Part shown: piece after piece, positions 52,021-62,190 of the stretch
How the letters are laid out: every line of letters starts with the position of its first letter
Numbering within the stretch: position 1 is the stretch's first letter
DNA from: Ixodes scapularis
Taxonomy: Eukaryota; Arthropoda; Arachnida; Ixodida; Ixodidae
Length of the DNA: 64,000 bases
NCBI RefSeq assembly: GCF_016920785.2
Contig: NW_024609846.1
Span: 89,430,570 to 89,494,569 of the forward strand
Reading direction: 5' to 3'
The notes under the pieces: generated by a model
Told to the model about the DNA's origin: nothing
Seen by the model: only the letters and a program-made list of their open reading frames with translations
Databases searched by the model: none
Program-made: the position numbers and the translations under genes

Positions 52021-53689
52021 CTAGTTTTCTCTCGCTTTCTGGCACCATTCACTTAATCTTTGCTTGGTAATCTCTACAGTCTTGAAATCCATTCTCCCTT
52101 CGCTGTCACTAAAACCCAATAACTTTATTAAATCTATGTTGTCTTTGGTAGGCATAGGGTGAAGCCCTTTACAGTAGAGTATCAAGTGCTCAGCCGTCTC
52201 GTCCTCCTCTCCCCAAGCAGTGCACACTGCATCCATCTGCTGGTACTTCGCTCTTTATCTTCTTGTTCGCAGAACACCCGTCCTCGCCTCAAACAACAAT
52301 GAGCTTCCTCTAGAATTATCATAAACGCTTTCTTTGGCAATAACTGTTTTGTTTAATCTATAGCTTTCCAGAGCCGTTTTTGTCTGCATTTCGTCTAGCC
52401 ACCGGTCCCTTTCTGTGGCCTTAACTGTCTTCTTAACTGAGACCTGCTCTTCCGTATCTCCACTATAGCCTAAAAACTTTCCTCTTAATTTCCTAGTGCG
52501 CTGTCTCCACTTTGTGTCTATACTCCTCATGTATAAATAGCTGAAAACCTTTTTTGCCCATTGGTCCCCATCCATTTGCCTCAACCAATCCTCAAATTCT
52601 ATCTTGCTCACCGCTTCCCTGCTTTCAAAAGACGCCCATCCCATGCCTCCTTGTACTCCCTGGTTTGGCGTTTTGCAATGTGCCCCCAAAACCATCCTAC
52701 CTACTCCGCGCTGTTTTATTTCTAGTCTTGAGTGCACTTCGGATTTCATGCATAGCACTGCGTTTCCAAAAGTCAAGTCAGGCACCATTAACCCTTTCCA
52801 AATCTTTCTCACCACCTTTCTAATTCCAAAGTGCTCTATTTTTCATTACAGCTGCAGTTCTGTTGCCCTTACCTATTATATACTTTTCATGCTCACTGAG
52901 ATATTCTGCACCATCACATATCCATACTCCTAGGTACTTGTATTTACTAGCGTTCTCAACAGTAATATTCTGTATCTTCAGCTTCTCAACTTCATCATCG
53001 TTAAAAATCATGAGTGCTGATTTTTCACTACTGAATTCGAAACCTAATTCCTCTCCTTCCGGACCACAGATGCTCATTAATTCCTGCAACTCTGTCCTGT
53101 TGTTAGCCGTTAATACGATATCATCCGCATACATCAATCCCGGTAAGGATAGCTAAATTTTTCGGCCTAGCTTACTGTACGAAAGGTCGAATCCAAGCCC
53201 ACTCTTCTCTAGTCTATCCTCCAATCCTCTCGGATACAACATAAAGAGCAAATTCGATAACGGCCGGCCACCCTGCCTAAGGCCTCGTCTTATCTCTATT
53301 TTCCCCGTCGCCTTTCCTTCCCATGTTATAATCACCTTATTATCTCTGTGAATGTTCCTTAATAGGGCTGTTAGTCCTTCATCTAGGTTTAAGCTCTCCA
53401 CTATGTCCCACAGGTTCCTTTAGTTCTCATTGTCATAGGCACCCTTGCAGCCAGAGCGGTCTGTTTTGTTTTTGCGCTATTTTGTATACACTGTGTTAGA
53501 GAAAATATATTGTCCTCCAACCTTCTTTGTTTCCGAAACCCGTTCTGCAACTCGCCCACTATGCCCTCGCGATCTACCCATTCCTCCAGTCTGTTCTTTA
53601 TAATATGGATGACCAACCTGAAAATAACTGGTGTCACGGTTATGGGACAATAATTCCTAATATCAGACTTATCTCCCTTTCCCTTATAT
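52021..53689 (-). pseudogene. LINE reverse transcriptase core and C-terminal region
   Basis: In gene order: VTPVIFRLVIHIIKNRLEEW, LQNGFRKQRRLEDNIF, a diverged IKRGLRQGG-like block (IRRGLRQGGRPLSNLLFMLY), MMYADDIVL (catalytic YADD), YKYLGVWI, then a long C-terminal domain to EEDETAEHLILYCKGLHP and a stop near 52021. Several stops (about 53401, 53140, 52818, 52240) break it. Confidence 0.85.
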
Positions 53690-54116
53690 TGTCACGGGTG
53701 GTGACCAAAAGAACAATAAATAAACAGAAAGAAATTAGCGTTTAATGGCGAACTTGTGCCAAAACTAAAAAAGGTACAAAGATAATAACAGAGCGTCGCG
53801 GGCGTCGAAGTCGGCGTAGCAGCACAGTCGAACGCTGGTGCGAAACTGAATCCTGCTTGCCAGGCGGAGCCGTTTTTGTACACGCGTTGGCTTCTGAAGC
53901 ATTCGATGTAGAAGGTTCGACGCGTAGAACATTCTAACCTCGAATCAGCTAGACGGTTCTCGAATTCACCAGAACATCACATTACAGTGTAAACAAAAAT
54001 GCGTAGCCGCGGCCAGGAATCGAACCCTGGCCCTTCGCGTTGCCGATAGCCTAACGGTTATCGGCAAGCGCGATAACCGTTAGGCTATGGCCGCGCTGCC
54101 TACTTGGCGCGCGGCA
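53690..54116 (-). repeat. 3' LTR of the gypsy element
   Basis: 427 bp, near-identical to 59168-59578 apart from point changes and a 16-bp length difference in the tRNA-like segment. In element sense it starts TGCCGCGCGCC and ends GGTGACA's complement TG...CA form. Confidence 0.92.
54009..54094 (-). other. tRNA-like sequence inside the 3' LTR, anticodon arm replaced by inverted D-arm
   Basis: Same acceptor, D- and T-arm segments as 59489-59556. In place of the anticodon arm there is GATAACCGTTAGGCTATC, the reverse complement of the adjacent D-arm stretch, giving a strong hairpin (about 54041-54089). Confidence 0.75.
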
Positions 54117-54129
54117 TTACTCCCCCTTA
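54117..54129 (-). other. Candidate polypurine tract
   Basis: The element strand reads TTTAAGGGGGAGTA directly before the 3' LTR, a purine-rich priming site for plus-strand synthesis. Confidence 0.6.
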
Positions 54130-54225
54130 AAAAGTGCATCGCCCCGATGCAACACAAAACAAAACAAAGCACATAAAAAGAACGGCAAACTAAAGAGTCA
54201 TTTGAAACACATGAGATCCACAGTC

Positions 54226-57200
54226 CTATCGAGCGTAGTACGGTTTCAGGTGCACAACGTGGACGACTTCAGGTCGTGGTGGGCGGCGTGATGATGTTCT
54301 TGTTGCGTCGGGCATCATCTCGTAGTTCAGCTCGCCGTGGCGACGAAGTACCTTGTATGGTCCAAAGTACCGTTTCAGCAGTTTCTCACTGAGGCCACGG
54401 CGACGGATGGGCGTCCACACCCACACCCTGTCTCCGGGCTGGAAGTGAACGTCCCTGCGACGAAGGTTGTAGCGGCCCGCGTCGACGCGTTGCTGGTCTT
54501 GAATCATGAGTCGGGCGAGCTGGCGGGCTTCTTCGGCGCGTTGAGCAACCGCCTGGGCGTCGTCGCTCTCAGTGTCAGATGGCTCATGGGGCAGCATTGC
54601 GTCCAGCATGGTCGTTACCTTCCGACCATGTACCAGCTGGAAAGGGGTGAATCCAGTGGTCTCGTGAACCGACGTATTGTAGGCGAACGTGACGTAGGGC
54701 AGCACTTCGTCCCAGGTCTTGTGCTCCACGTCGACGTACATGGAGACCATGTCGGCGATTGTTTTGTTGAGCCGCTCCGTCAACCCGTTGGTCTGCGGAT
54801 GGTATGCAGTGGTTCGACGATGGCCGGTGCCACTGAGACGAAGGATCTCCTGCGTCAACTGGGCCATGAACGAAGATCCACGGTCTGTGATGAGGACTTC
54901 AGGGGCGCCGTGCCGGAGGACAATGGACTCAATGAAAAACTTGGCGACTTCAACAGCCGTGCCTGCTGGAAGGGCTTTCGTCTCGGCGTATTGTGTGAGA
55001 TAATCGGTGGCGACGATAATCCAGCGGTTTCCTGACGTTGACGATGGGAAAGGGCCAAGTAAATCCATTCCGATCTGCTGGAACGGCATAGACGGGGCAG
55101 AAATCGGATGCAGAAGTCCTGACGGCTTCGCTGGTGGTTTCTTTCGCCGCTGACACTCGTGGCATGATCGAATGTATAGGTGAACGGTCTTCGGTAGCCT
55201 CGGCCAGTAGTACTTTTCTCGAGTCCTGGCGAGCGTCCTGCTGTAGCCAAGGTGTCCAGCCGTTGGGTCGTCATGGCATCCTTGGAATATTTCGTCTCGA
55301 AGGCTGGCAGGTACAACCAACAGCCATGTTGTGTTGTTGTTGACGAAGTTCTCCTTGTACAGCAGCCCTCGCCGCTTGGAGAATGTATGCAGGATTCTTA
55401 AGAAAGCACGGGGAACCGAAGTCGCTTGTCCCTCTACGTGCTCGATGAGCGCTCGCAGTTCAGGGTCGTCTCGTTGGAGTGCTGCCATGTCGCTGACGTC
55501 CAAAGCGCCGAGGAAACACTCATCGTCGTCGCCTTCGATGCAGGCAGGACCGGCCTCGACAGGAGCACTTGACAGGCAGTCGGCGTCATGGTGCTTCCGG
55601 CCGGACTTGTACACAACGGTCATGTCGAACTCCTGCAGTCGTAGGCTCCACCGGGCGAGGCGTTCGGAGGGGTCTTTCAGATTCGCGAGCCAGCAGAGCG
55701 AGTGATGGTCCGTGACGCGAAAAGGACTTCCATACAGATATGGGCGAAACTTTGTTATCGCCCAGACGACAGCAAGGCACTCCTTTTCAGTTGTAGAGTA
55801 ATTCCTCTCCGCCTTAGACAGCGTCCGACTCGCGTATGCGATGACTCGCTCTGCCCCGTCCTGCCTTTGAACAAGCACCGCGCCAAGTCCGGTGTTACTG
55901 GCGTCCGTGTGGATCTCTGTATCAGCGAACTGGTCGAAGTGGCCAAGAATCGGGGGCGTCTGGAGTCTTCGTTTCAGCTCATCGAATGACCGCTGGTGTT
56001 CGTCTGTCCATTCGAACTTTACGGCGTCCTTCGTGAGGTGCGTCAGCGGTGCGGACAGCTTGGCGAAGCCCCGAACAAATCGTCTGTAGTAGGCACAAAG
56101 TCCGAGGAATCTTCTCACGGCCTTCTTGTCAGACGGCGGCGTAAATGCAGCCACGGCGCGGGTCTTCTCAGGATCAGGGAGAACACCTTTGTTGCACACG
56201 ACGTGGACAAGGAACTTAAGTTCACCATAGGCGAATCTACACTTTGTTGGCTTGAGTGACAGGCCGGCGGTCTTGATGGCTTGAAGCACGGCTCGAAGTC
56301 GTTTGAGGTGCTCGTCGAAGTCTCGTGAAAATACCACGACGTCGTCGAGGTAGACGAGGCAGCTCTGCCATTTCAGACCTGCCAGCACGGTGTCCATGAC
56401 ACGCTGGAAGGTGGCTGGCGCAGTACAAAGCCCGAACGGCATCACTTTGAATTCGTACAGTCCGCCGGGAGTGACGAAGGCAGTTTTCTCCCGGTCGCGT
56501 TCGTCGACTTCAATCTGCCAGTAGCCACTCTTCAGATCCATCGACGAAAAATATCGGAAGTGGCGCAGTCGGTCTAACGTATCGTCGATGCGGGGGAGCG
56601 GATAGACGTCCTTCTTCGTCACAGCGTTCAGTCGACGATAGTCCACGCAGAACCGCAGGGTTCCGTCCTTCTTTGCAAGGACGACTGGGGACGCCCATGG
56701 ACTTCTTGAGGGTTGAATGATGTCGTCGTCGAGCATTTCTCTGACTTGATCCTGAATCACCTTCCTTTCCTTTAAGGAGACTCGATACGGCGACTGGTGG
56801 ACAGGGAGCGCGTCGTCGTCGGTAATAACGCGATGTTTCGCCATTGGTGTTTGGCGAAGTTTCGACGACGTGGCAGAACAGTCACGGTATTCAGCGAGGA
56901 GATGAACCGCTTGCCGGCGCTTAGGAGCTGGGAGCTCGGGGTCAATGTCGATCGGCGGCGGCGGCGTGCTGTTCTGCTGTGACGACGAGGTTTCTACGGA
57001 GATTGCGGTGACCACGACTGGCGCCTGAAGCTCCTTAAAGTGGCCCACAGTGGTACCCTTCGTTAGGTGCTGCGGCTCCTCTCCGAAGTTTGTCACAAGA
57101 ACAGTTGTACGTCCTTCTTGGAGACCCGTTACGCCTCGTGCGACGCCAATTCCTTTCTCAAGGAGCAGTTGGACGCTGCCTTCCAGAAGAGCTTCACCGT

Positions 57201-57441
57201 GCATGGCTGCGTCGGTTATGACGGCGACGAAAACACTCGACCGCGGCGGTAAGTTCACATGGTCGGCGATAACTCGGATCGCGGTTGACGTCGTGTTGGT
57301 TTCCACCGGCGGTAAAACAGGCTTTCGCAGCGTCAGCTGGTTTGCCCGAGGTCGATGACGGCGCCATACTCGCAGAGAAAGTCCATTCCAAGGATAACGT
57401 CCCTTGAACAGTCTTGCAGAACGACGAACTTCACAGGGCAC
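54226..57441 (-). CDS. gypsy pol: reverse transcriptase, RNase H, integrase
   Basis: Open for 1071 codons. RT lies at about residues 230-420 (CVDYRRLNAVTKKD, FSSMDLKSGYWQIEV, MPFGLCTAPATFQR, catalytic YLDD near 364), RNase H at about 510-620 (EIHTDASNTG), the integrase H2C2 finger at about 735-790 (HLGYS...CHECQRRK), and the integrase core with MDLLGPFP, TDYLTQYAE and ERLNKTIADM. It ends HVVHLKPYYAR without a chromodomain. The annotated ATG overlaps the protease and is not the natural start; pol was fused to protease. No stop occurs in this part, which suggests a fairly recent insertion. Confidence 0.93.
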   Translation of the reverse strand: MPCEVRRSARLFKGRYPWNGLSLRVWRRHRPRANQLTLRKPVLPPVETNTTSTAIRVIADHVNLPPRSSVFVAVITDAAMHGEALLEGSVQLLLEKGIGVARGVTGLQEGRTTVLVTNFGEEPQHLTKGTTVGHFKELQAPVVVTAISVETSSSQQNSTPPPPIDIDPELPAPKRRQAVHLLAEYRDCSATSSKLRQTPMAKHRVITDDDALPVHQSPYRVSLKERKVIQDQVREMLDDDIIQPSRSPWASPVVLAKKDGTLRFCVDYRRLNAVTKKDVYPLPRIDDTLDRLRHFRYFSSMDLKSGYWQIEVDERDREKTAFVTPGGLYEFKVMPFGLCTAPATFQRVMDTVLAGLKWQSCLVYLDDVVVFSRDFDEHLKRLRAVLQAIKTAGLSLKPTKCRFAYGELKFLVHVVCNKGVLPDPEKTRAVAAFTPPSDKKAVRRFLGLCAYYRRFVRGFAKLSAPLTHLTKDAVKFEWTDEHQRSFDELKRRLQTPPILGHFDQFADTEIHTDASNTGLGAVLVQRQDGAERVIAYASRTLSKAERNYSTTEKECLAVVWAITKFRPYLYGSPFRVTDHHSLCWLANLKDPSERLARWSLRLQEFDMTVVYKSGRKHHDADCLSSAPVEAGPACIEGDDDECFLGALDVSDMAALQRDDPELRALIEHVEGQATSVPRAFLRILHTFSKRRGLLYKENFVNNNTTWLLVVPASLRDEIFQGCHDDPTAGHLGYSRTLARTREKYYWPRLPKTVHLYIRSCHECQRRKKPPAKPSGLLHPISAPSMPFQQIGMDLLGPFPSSTSGNRWIIVATDYLTQYAETKALPAGTAVEVAKFFIESIVLRHGAPEVLITDRGSSFMAQLTQEILRLSGTGHRRTTAYHPQTNGLTERLNKTIADMVSMYVDVEHKTWDEVLPYVTFAYNTSVHETTGFTPFQLVHGRKVTTMLDAMLPHEPSDTESDDAQAVAQRAEEARQLARLMIQDQQRVDAGRYNLRRRDVHFQPGDRVWVWTPIRRRGLSEKLLKRYFGPYKVLRRHGELNYEMMPDATRTSSRRPPRPEVVHVVHLKPYYAR

Positions 57442-57692
57442 GTCTCACCGTGGATCTCGACGCGAGCAGTGCATCTCCCGACTGGTGTGATGAGGTGCCC
57501 TCCGGCGGCTCGTATTTGTGGTCCATCCCACGGCGTGGTGACTTTTCGAAGGCGGCGGGAGAGCCTCCCACTCAAGACTGAGTAGTCTGCTCCGGTGTCC
57601 ACGAGCGCTGATGCGTCGTGGCCGTCGATGACGACGTTTAGGTTATTGGACACCGTTGCAGGGGCGTCGTTTCGATCTCTGGTAGCGTTCAA
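57333..57692 (-). pseudogene. Aspartic protease of the gypsy element
   Basis: ALVDTGADYSVLS holds the DTGA active site, followed by AAGGHLITPVG and RDVILGMDFL (the ILGxD flap-following motif). The frame differs from both the knuckle and the downstream pol frame, with the change to pol near 57345-57360. Confidence 0.85.
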
Positions 57693-57747
57693 GTGGGGGC
57701 CCTTCGACGTTCGTGGAGGATCTTGGCGACGGTCGTCTTCGGCAACT

Positions 57748-59142
57748 CTACCTCCAGGGGTTGCCGCGCCTAGTTTCCCCGGCGAGGAGCGGGGGGTGAC
57801 AGGCTTTCACGTCGGGGTCGGTGCATCGGCGAAGCTGGACGTCGCGGTGACGGCGACCGGAACTCTCGGCGGGACGCAGGCTCGGGAGACTGGGGTCGTC
57901 GCAGGTAATCGTCGATCTCCCGAGGGCGTTCACCATACCGGGGGCGCGGGTCGCTTGGGTGGAATCCGCGCAGCCCGAGTCGCCGGTATGGGCATCGGCG
58001 GTACACATGGTCAGCTTCCCCGCAGTGGTAACACAGCGGGCGTCGGTCGGCCGTCCTCCAGACGTCTGTCTTCCTCAGCGCAGGTCGCTCTGGGGGAAAC
58101 GTGCGCCTGATCTTCCTGTCGTCGGGGGTATTGCGGCGTTGGGGCGTCTCTTCGAGGCGGCGCCGTGGCTTGGCGGGAAGCTTGCGGCGGTCGTCGGGCC
58201 ATGGCGGCGTAGCTCAACGTCGGTTCCTCCGGTGCCACCGTGGTGACGGGAACCTCTGGTTGGAGCGCCCGATGCTCTTCTTCTCGGACAGCCTCGGCGA
58301 TGGAAATGGTTGGCGGACGGCTGGTGGTTGGCAGCAACCTTCGCAGTTCCTCCCGGACAACCTCCCGGATAATTTCGCGGATGTCCGTACCAGGCGGTTG
58401 CAGTGACGCTTGGCTGTCGCTGGTAGCGGGAAGCGCGCGCTTGGAGGGCGCGCTCGATGTTTGTCGCCTCGCTGACGAAGGCGTCGACGGTTGCCGGCGG
58501 GTTGCGGACGAGGCCTCCGAAGATGTCGTCCTTCACGCCCGGCATCAAAATGCGCAGTTTCTTTCCCTCGGTGGCCTGAGTGTCGGCGCAGGAGCTCAGG
58601 GGGAGCACGTCTTCCACAAAGCTCGTGACGCTTTCATTGGGGCCCTGGGTCCTGGTTCGCAGTAGGTGCTCGGCTCTCTCTCGGCGGTGGTGGTTGACGA
58701 ATGTAGCCTTCAGATCGGTCTTGAAAATGTCCCACGACGTCAAAGAGGACTCATGGTTCTCGTACCAGTGCTTGGCGGTCCCCTCAAGGGATAAATAGAC
58801 GTTGTGCAGGCGCTGCTCGTCGGTTCAGCCATTCTGGCAAGCAACGCGTTCATACTGGTCAATCCAGTTTTCGACGTCTTCGTAGAGTTCACCGTGGAAG
58901 GGGGCAGCCGTCCGCGGTGCGACGTGCATGTAGATGACGGGAGAAGCGGCGGGAGCTTGCGACTGGTTGGCCATCGTCGTCTTCTGTGGCTTGGGCTTGT
59001 CCAGGAGCAAACCGTATTCAGGATCCTCTCCCTTGGTGCGGCGGCTGGTCCGAGTTTCAGGTTCTGCAGTGAGTGGTCTTCTCCCCGAGCCGGGAATCGG
59101 ACTTGCACTGCGGGCCCTTAGAGGGGAACGCTGCACGGGCAT
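57748..59142 (-). pseudogene. gag of the gypsy element with zinc knuckle
   Basis: From ATG 59142 the frame has APFHGELYEDVENWIDQYER, stops at TGA 58825-58827, then reads on in the same frame (LHNVYLSLEGTAKHWYEN, then SVTSFVEDVL, a retrotransposon gag pattern) to about 58200. A CCHC knuckle CYHCGEADHVYRRC follows at about 58040-57990 in another frame. The knuckle binds element RNA. The leader between the 5' LTR and this ATG is only 25 nt; a later ATG (MANQSQAPAA) is also possible. Confidence 0.8.
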
Positions 59143-59148
59143 GCGGTA

Positions 59149-59164
59149 CCCCGCACCTCCACCA
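59149..59164 (-). other. Candidate primer-binding site
   Basis: Three bases inside the 5' LTR the element strand reads TGGTGGAGGTGCGGGG, complementary to a tRNA 3' end CCCCGCACCTCCACCA. The tRNA species was not identified. Confidence 0.6.
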
Positions 59165-59167
59165 AAA

Positions 59168-59578
59168 TGTCACGGGTGGTGACCAAAAGAACAATAAATA
59201 AACAGAAAGAAATAAACGTTTAATGTGGCGAACTTGTGCCAAAACTAAAAAAGGTACAAAGATAATAACAGAGCGTCGCGGGCGTCGAAGTCGGTGTAGC
59301 AGCACAGTCGAACGCTGGGGCGAAACTGAATCCTTCTTGCCAGGCGGAGCCGCTTTTGTACACGCGTCGGCTTCTGGAGCATTCGATGTAGAAGGTTCGA
59401 CGCGTAGAACATTCTAACCTCGAATCAGCTAGACGGCTCTCGAATTCACCAGAACATCACATTACAGTGTAAACATAAATGCGTAGCCGCGGCCAGGAAT
59501 CGAACCCTGGCCCTTCGCGTGGGAGGCAAGCGCGATCACCGTTAGGTTATGGCCGCGCTGCCTCCTTGGCGCGCGGCA
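59168..59578 (-). repeat. 5' LTR of the gypsy element
   Basis: 411 bp, the upstream LTR in element sense. It contains the better-preserved tRNA-Gly-like segment at 59489-59556. Confidence 0.92.
59489..59556 (-). other. tRNA-Gly(CCC)-like sequence inside the 5' LTR
   Basis: The minus strand has acceptor strands GCGGCCA and TGGCCGC, a D-arm TAACCTAACGGTGATCGCGC, the anticodon region TTGCCTCCCACGCGAAG (CCC), and T-arm/B-box CCAGGGTTCGATTCCTGG. It is tRNA-like over its whole 68-bp length and lies about 20 bp inside the U3 start. Whether it is transcribed by Pol III is unknown. It is more likely part of the element than a host tRNA gene, because the other LTR has it too. Confidence 0.7.
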
Positions 59579-59582
59579 ATAT

Positions 59583-59863
59583 ATCATACTCAGCCTACTA
59601 AGCCTCCATTCATCTGGAATATTTCCTTTTGTTATCATAGTGCTCACTACCTCTGTTAGTTTTGCCTTAGATTTAGGACCCAAATTCTTCACAAGCTTGA
59701 TTGGGATCCCATCTTTGCCTGTCGACGTGCCACTAGGGACTCTTCGTTCCGCCTTTTCCCGTTCTCTTTGTCCGAAATCCGCGATGTCACAAGCTGGACA
59801 TCTACTTCCTTCGGTTCTCCTAGGTTCCACATGTACCCGTTCCCGAAATTTCTCCTCCATCAC
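59583..59863 (-). pseudogene. LINE reverse transcriptase, N-terminal piece
   Basis: RVPSGTSTGKDGIPIKLVKN and GNIPDEWRLSRLSMIY are the first RT blocks (A/G DGI and PxxWR). The reading ends at the LTR boundary 59578. Confidence 0.8.
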
Positions 59864-60389
59864 TGCTCCTATATATCGTATTGATCTCCCTGATGCGAGA
59901 GTATTAACCTCTGTCTAGCTTGCGTCGTTTCACCGAGCGAGTTCAAGTGCTCCAAAAGCTTCTTGGCTGCGTTTCTATCTTTCTTGCTTACATTACTCAT
60001 TTATTCCTCACCCTTTCTCTGAATTTTCGTATTGATCAAACTGGATGCCTCTCGGCAACGTGTTAGAAAAGTGTCCAATTTTCTTTTTACTTCCGTTTCT
60101 GAATCCCCACTGCGCTTTGAATACCTGCGTTCTCTAGAGGCTTCTTGATGTTTTTGTATCGCTTGTTTCCCTTCTTCGTCCCACCAGCTTTTTGGTCTAT
60201 GTCCTTGCTTCCCCTTTCCTTTACTATGAACTTTGTCTAGTTCCAGAGCAAAAAGCCTGATTAGGCTCTCGTAGGTTCAATATGTATACCGCTGCCCTGA
60301 AACTGCTTCCTCTATTCTTTCAGCAACTATTTCCAACTCTTTGTCGCTGCAGAAAGTTTGCTTTTAGTTATGTTGTCTAGTTTCAGCAT

Positions 60390-61033
60390 TTACTTCTCTG
60401 GCAAATTCAGCTTAATACGTTTCTGATCACTACCAAGACTTTTGGAACCTTCTTCATCTATTTTCATTACTTGTAACTTACCATATATTTTGTGTGACAT
60501 GAGTACGTAATCTATAGTTACGTGTAGATTGCCAGTTTCCCACGTTATGTGCCAGTCACACTTCTGACTGGTATTACATAAAACTAAGTCATGTTTTTCC
60601 AGCAGTTCTAGTATATGCTCCCAGTTGAGTCCGTACACCTACCCAGACCCTCGATATGGACATTCATGTCTCCCATAAATATTTCAGAACCTTCCACTAG
60701 CTCACTAATGTCTCTTCATATGCTATCAATCATTTTTCTGTTTTACTCTTTAGCACCTGTCCCTGTCCATATGTAAACAACTCCAAGGACTGTTGATTCC
60801 CCAGCGACTTTTCCCTTTAGAAACAAATGTTGAGCGTACTCCTTTCTGATCCTTTGAAAGTTAATATTCTTCTTAATAAATGCTCTAATTCCACCTCCCT
60901 CCCTCGTTCCCTCCATTCTGTCAGAAGACGGGCGCCCCGCTGCGGCAAGAAGCCGAAACACACTTCTCCCGAGCGATGGAATGTCCGTTCGTGTTCCTCG
61001 CGTTCCTCGTGCTACCGCTTCTTTTCTCGTCAA
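60390..61033 (-). pseudogene. LINE endonuclease remnants
   Basis: 60743-61033 has GGGIRAFIKKN and VVYIWTGTG. 60390-60638 has HDLVLCNTSQ, DWHITWETGN and TIDYVLMS, the last being the conserved late endonuclease block. Stops and frame changes lie between. Confidence 0.75.
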
Positions 61034-61092
61034 GTTTGAAAACGATTCGGGTTCTCACCGCTGCAAAAGCTGTGCGCTCATGACCAGGTTCC

Positions 61093-61698
61093 CCTAGAGT
61101 TCCTGTATATAGCTACCTACGGTAGCAGAGTTGCGCATTCAGCCTCGGCGGGTGGCCGTAGCGTTGGCTTTCCTGCACGCCCTGGATGCTTTGCTCATCA
61201 CGTGACTAAATTTGGCAAATAGCGGCGCCGCACGCGCCGCCGCGCATGGAAAACAGGAGAGGAGGAGAAGGAAAGCGAAAGCAGGGGAACATACGCCGGG
61301 GCCCGAGCAACGTCGGCGGAGCGACCGTAAAGGTGGCTTTCTTGCACGGCGCCGGATGCTTTGCTCCTCACGTGATCGATTTCGACGAAAAATACGCCGC
61401 TATTCGCCGAGATCCATTACGTGAGGAGCAAAGCATGCGGCGCCGCGCAAAAAAGCCACGTTTACGGTCGCTCCGCCGACGTTTTTCGCGCCCCGGCGCG
61501 TGTTCTCCTGCTTTCGCCTCCTTTTCTTCCTTTCCTGGTTTCCATGCGCGGCGGCGCGCGCGGCGCTGCTATTCGCCAAATTTAGTCACGGGAGGAGCAA
61601 AGCCACCAGGGCGTGCGGGAAAGCCGGCGCTACGGCCACCCGCCGAGGCTGAATGCGCAACTCTGCTACCGTAGGTAGCTCTATACAGGAACTCTAGG
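61093..61698. mobile_element. 606-bp foldback element with CCTAGAGTTCCTGTATA ends (copy A)
   Basis: Arms of about 300 bp run from both ends to the centre (61395). They share CTACGGTAGCAGAGTTGCGC, GCCTCGGCGGGTGGCCGTAG and GTCGGCGGAGCGACCGTAAA. Flanks carry TTCC on both sides (61089-61092, 61699-61702). No coding. Confidence 0.9.
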
Positions 61699-62013
61699 TT
61701 CCCCCAAAAATGCTCTGTGCTACCAGGGGGGCTAAGCTCGGCGCGGCGAGATCGAGGCGAGTTCTCCGCCAAACTCGCCGACCGCCGCGATTGGTCGGCG
61801 CCGTGCATGACAACACGCGCCGACACTCCCTAGATCGTGACGTTAAACGGAGGGTTTGAGGCGGTCGGAGAGTTGCATATTCGGAACTCGCGGCGAGATG
61901 CGGTGACGTCATTCTGACGTGGCAGAAGCCGCCGCGGATGGGAAAAGCTTGCCGGCTCCGACCTAGGCGAGTTTGGGCGAGTTGGGCGCGAGATCAGGGA
62001 GAAGCGTCCAAAA

Positions 62014-62190
62014 TGGCAGCGTTTTCGTTCGTGTTTTGCCGTCGGCATAGGTATTTAAACCACGCCAATGTGTTTGACATGGACGACGTTCATTTTCAAC
62101 AACACTATCGCCTCTCGAAAGACGTGGTAAGGTGGCTGTGTGATGAACTGCGTGGCGAACCGGGCTTGAGGCGATGGAGCCGTGAATGAA
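62014..62190 (+). pseudogene. Harbinger-like transposase N-terminal fragment
   Basis: MAAFSFVFCRRHR, then FDMDDVHFQQHYRLSKDVVR and WLCDELRGE. The HYRLSK..V.WLCDEL pattern is typical of Harbinger transposase N-termini. It stops at 62188; the catalytic domain is absent. 62205-62399 is an adjoining open frame (MNPASKFYKVNPRNK) of unknown nature. Confidence 0.6.

Larger units (their letters stand above)
53690..59578 (-). mobile_element. Ty3/gypsy LTR retrotransposon, 5.9 kb, nearly intact
   Basis: LTRs at 53690-54116 and 59168-59578 begin TG and end CA in the element sense. ATAT flanks both sides (53686-53689, 59579-59582), a 4-bp duplication. Order gag, zinc knuckle, protease, RT, RNase H, integrase is Ty3/gypsy. 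No env and no chromodomain were seen. The coding part has one gag stop and frame changes, so this copy is probably inactive by itself. It interrupts a minus-strand LINE of the same orientation. Confidence 0.93.
51833..61060 (-). mobile_element. Non-LTR retrotransposon, cut in two by a Ty3/gypsy element
   Basis: Segments 59583-61060 (endonuclease and start of RT) and 51833-53689 (rest of RT, C-terminal part, 3' UTR, ATCC tail) belong to one minus-strand element. The RT sequence stops at the LTR edge on one side and resumes on the other. Without the LTR element its length is about 3.3 kb. It is 5'-truncated near 61060. The clade is not resolved from memory. Confidence 0.85.

Noticed and set aside
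54337..55035. 232-codon plus-strand open frame
   Set aside because: It is antisense to the gypsy integrase, which has clear domain motifs; the frame is a shadow of GC-rich coding sequence.
59489..59556. Functional host tRNA-Gly gene
   Set aside because: A matching segment is in the other LTR at the same position, so it belongs to the retrotransposon.
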